Source: JAYWAM01 sp043782425 (GTDB lineage Bacteria > Pseudomonadota > Gammaproteobacteria > Burkholderiales > Usitatibacteraceae). From it: DNA of 7,483 bases. A model generated the notes under the pieces. The model had not been told where the DNA came from, made no database searches, and saw only the letters and a program-made list of their open reading frames with translations. Both the position numbers and the translations under genes were made by a program. Where the stretch lies: positions 1-7,483 of the forward strand of contig JAYWAM010000023.1 in assembly GCA_043782425.1 (NCBI GenBank), given 5' to 3'. Shown here piece by piece: positions 7,170-7,483 of this stretch (its first letter is position 1; every line of letters starts with the position of its first letter).

Positions 7170-7263
7170 GGTTGCCTCATTGTTCATCACTACTTTCGTA
7201 TTTGATGCGATTAATTAATGCACTAATGAACCGTAAATGGAATTAGAGAGGGTAAATCCACAC

Positions 7264-7287
7264 TCCAGCGCGGCGGTTCACGCTGGA
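7264..7287 (+). promoter_or_regulatory. Leader hairpin just before the metal-binding gene
   Basis: TCCAGCG (7264-7270) pairs perfectly with CGCTGGA (7281-7287) around a 10-nt loop. The structure ends 4 nt before the GAGGGA ribosome binding site. No T-run follows, so it is not a terminator. It could affect translation or be a protein-binding dyad; it does not resemble the CueR/MerR operators I know. Confidence 0.35.
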
Positions 7288-7291
7288 TTAC

Positions 7292-7297
7292 GAGGGA
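7292..7297 (+). promoter_or_regulatory. Ribosome binding site of the metal-binding gene
   Basis: GAGGGA is 6 nt before ATG 7304 and selects that start. Confidence 0.7.
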
Positions 7298-7303
7298 CAA
7301 GAA

Positions 7304-7483
7304 ATGAATGCAGACATAAACCATTCCCACCACACGCACAAGCATCAGCACGCAGATTCCAAACCACCTGGCGCCGTGCCGGCAACCAACGCAAACCAGT
7401 GGACCTGCCCGATGCATGCGGAAATCGTGAGTGACGCGCCGGGAAGTTGCCCGAAATGCGGCATGGCTCTGATACCGATACTT
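7304..7483 (+). CDS. N-terminus of a probable copper/heavy-metal P-type ATPase (cut by window end)
   Basis: Sixty codons are visible before the window ends, with no stop. The N-terminus is His-rich (six His between residues 7 and 16, HSHHTHKHQH). After a Pro/Ala-rich linker comes WTCPMHAEIVSDAPGSCPKCGMAL (residues 33-56, here with key residues C35, M37, H38, C49, C52 and M54). This is the small heavy-metal-binding domain (HMBD, YHS-like CPMHP...CPKCGM) that commonly opens copper- or silver-translocating P1B ATPases of the CopA/CopB/SilP kind, which pump metal out of the cytosol using ATP. No signal peptide is seen, which argues against a periplasmic CusB-type adaptor carrying the same domain. 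A small stand-alone HMBD protein cannot be excluded because the ATPase core lies beyond the window. The gene is separated from the sugar operon by 410 bp and probably has its own promoter. Confidence 0.75.
   Translation, partial: MNADINHSHHTHKHQHADSKPPGAVPATNANQWTCPMHAEIVSDAPGSCPKCGMALIPIL

Larger units (their letters stand above)
7014..7243. repeat. Nested inverted-repeat element, MITE-like, enclosing a REP pair
   Basis: Arms 7014-7043 and 7214-7243 are imperfect inverted repeats of equal length. Read as reverse complements they share ATTCCATTT, then six unmatched bases, then CATTAG, one mismatch, and GCATTAAT (23 of 30 positions). Further in, ATCGCA...AATA (7058-7067) is mirrored, with a 2-nt insertion, at 7199-7211. 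Inside lie the two 31-bp inverted REP-like units. The sequence TTA stands on both outer sides (7012-7014 and 7243-7245), which could be a TA-type target duplication but is too short to prove one. No transposase is encoded, so if mobile it would be non-autonomous. Confidence 0.5.
6894..7303. other. Intergenic region of 410 bp without a convincing gene
   Basis: Between pgm and the metal-binding gene, base composition turns AT-rich from about 6980. The first 85 bp show only short open stretches. The region then holds a weak terminator candidate (6981-7007), a nested inverted-repeat element (7014-7243) with two REP-like units, and a leader hairpin and ribosome binding site for the next gene. Small open frames on both strands here have no recognisable product. 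Confidence 0.7.

Noticed and set aside
7202..7229. Possible sigma-70 promoter TTGATG-N16-TAATGA before the metal gene
   Set aside because: The -35 is partial and the -10 matches poorly. It falls in the repeat arm, where AT-rich matches arise easily.
7237..7434. Plus-strand open frame of 65 codons overlapping the start of the metal-binding gene
   Set aside because: It is out of frame with the clear HMBD coding sequence, has no domain, and its ATG lies in the repeat arm without a suitable ribosome binding site.
1..7483. CRISPR array, tRNA/rRNA gene, prophage or defence system
   Set aside because: No regularly spaced direct repeats, no tRNA-like cloverleaf, and no phage or defence genes were seen; coding space is filled by housekeeping enzymes.

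Overview
The window is a compact, one-directional (+ strand) stretch of central sugar metabolism, followed by a repeat-bearing intergenic region and the start of a metal-handling gene. The organism is most likely a proteobacterium. Moderately GC-rich coding DNA, good Shine-Dalgarno sites and the look of the proteins suggest a betaproteobacterium of the Nitrosomonadales/Gallionellaceae type, but that is an impression from memory and not a database result.

Layout. Positions 2-499 hold the last 165 codons of a protein with the 'glycoamylase-like' glycoside hydrolase domain (PF10091 type). After a 95-bp gap comes transaldolase (tal, 595-1734), then 27 bp later a full-length phosphoketolase (xfp, start chosen at 1762, end 4179). 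After another 45 bp comes a class I fructose-bisphosphate aldolase (4225-5250). Its stop codon overlaps the start of an alpha-D-glucose-specific phosphoglucomutase (pgm, 5247-6893) in an ATGA junction. The gaps and the overlap make tal-xfp-fba-pgm look like one operon; the hydrolase gene upstream may belong to it.

How they fit together (inference). Phosphoglucomutase links glucose-1-phosphate from glycogen or other glucan to glucose-6-phosphate. Phosphoketolase splits fructose-6-phosphate or xylulose-5-phosphate into acetyl-phosphate plus erythrose-4-phosphate or glyceraldehyde-3-phosphate. Transaldolase and aldolase re-balance the C3, C4, C6 and C7 sugar phosphates. This is the logic of a phosphoketolase shunt (bifid-shunt-like) from stored glucan to acetyl-phosphate. 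Acetate kinase, phosphotransacetylase and phosphoglucose isomerase are not in the window.

Positions 6894-7303 contain no convincing gene. They hold a possible weak terminator (6981-7007) and a nested inverted-repeat structure (about 7014-7243). The outer AT-rich imperfect arms enclose a pair of oppositely oriented 31-bp REP-like hairpin sequences that differ at one base. This looks like a small non-autonomous element (MITE/BIME-like) and is the most unusual thing here. A short leader hairpin then precedes a gene cut by the window end (7304-7483). Its His-rich N-terminus and CPMH...CPKCGM heavy-metal-binding domain point to a copper/heavy-metal P-type ATPase.
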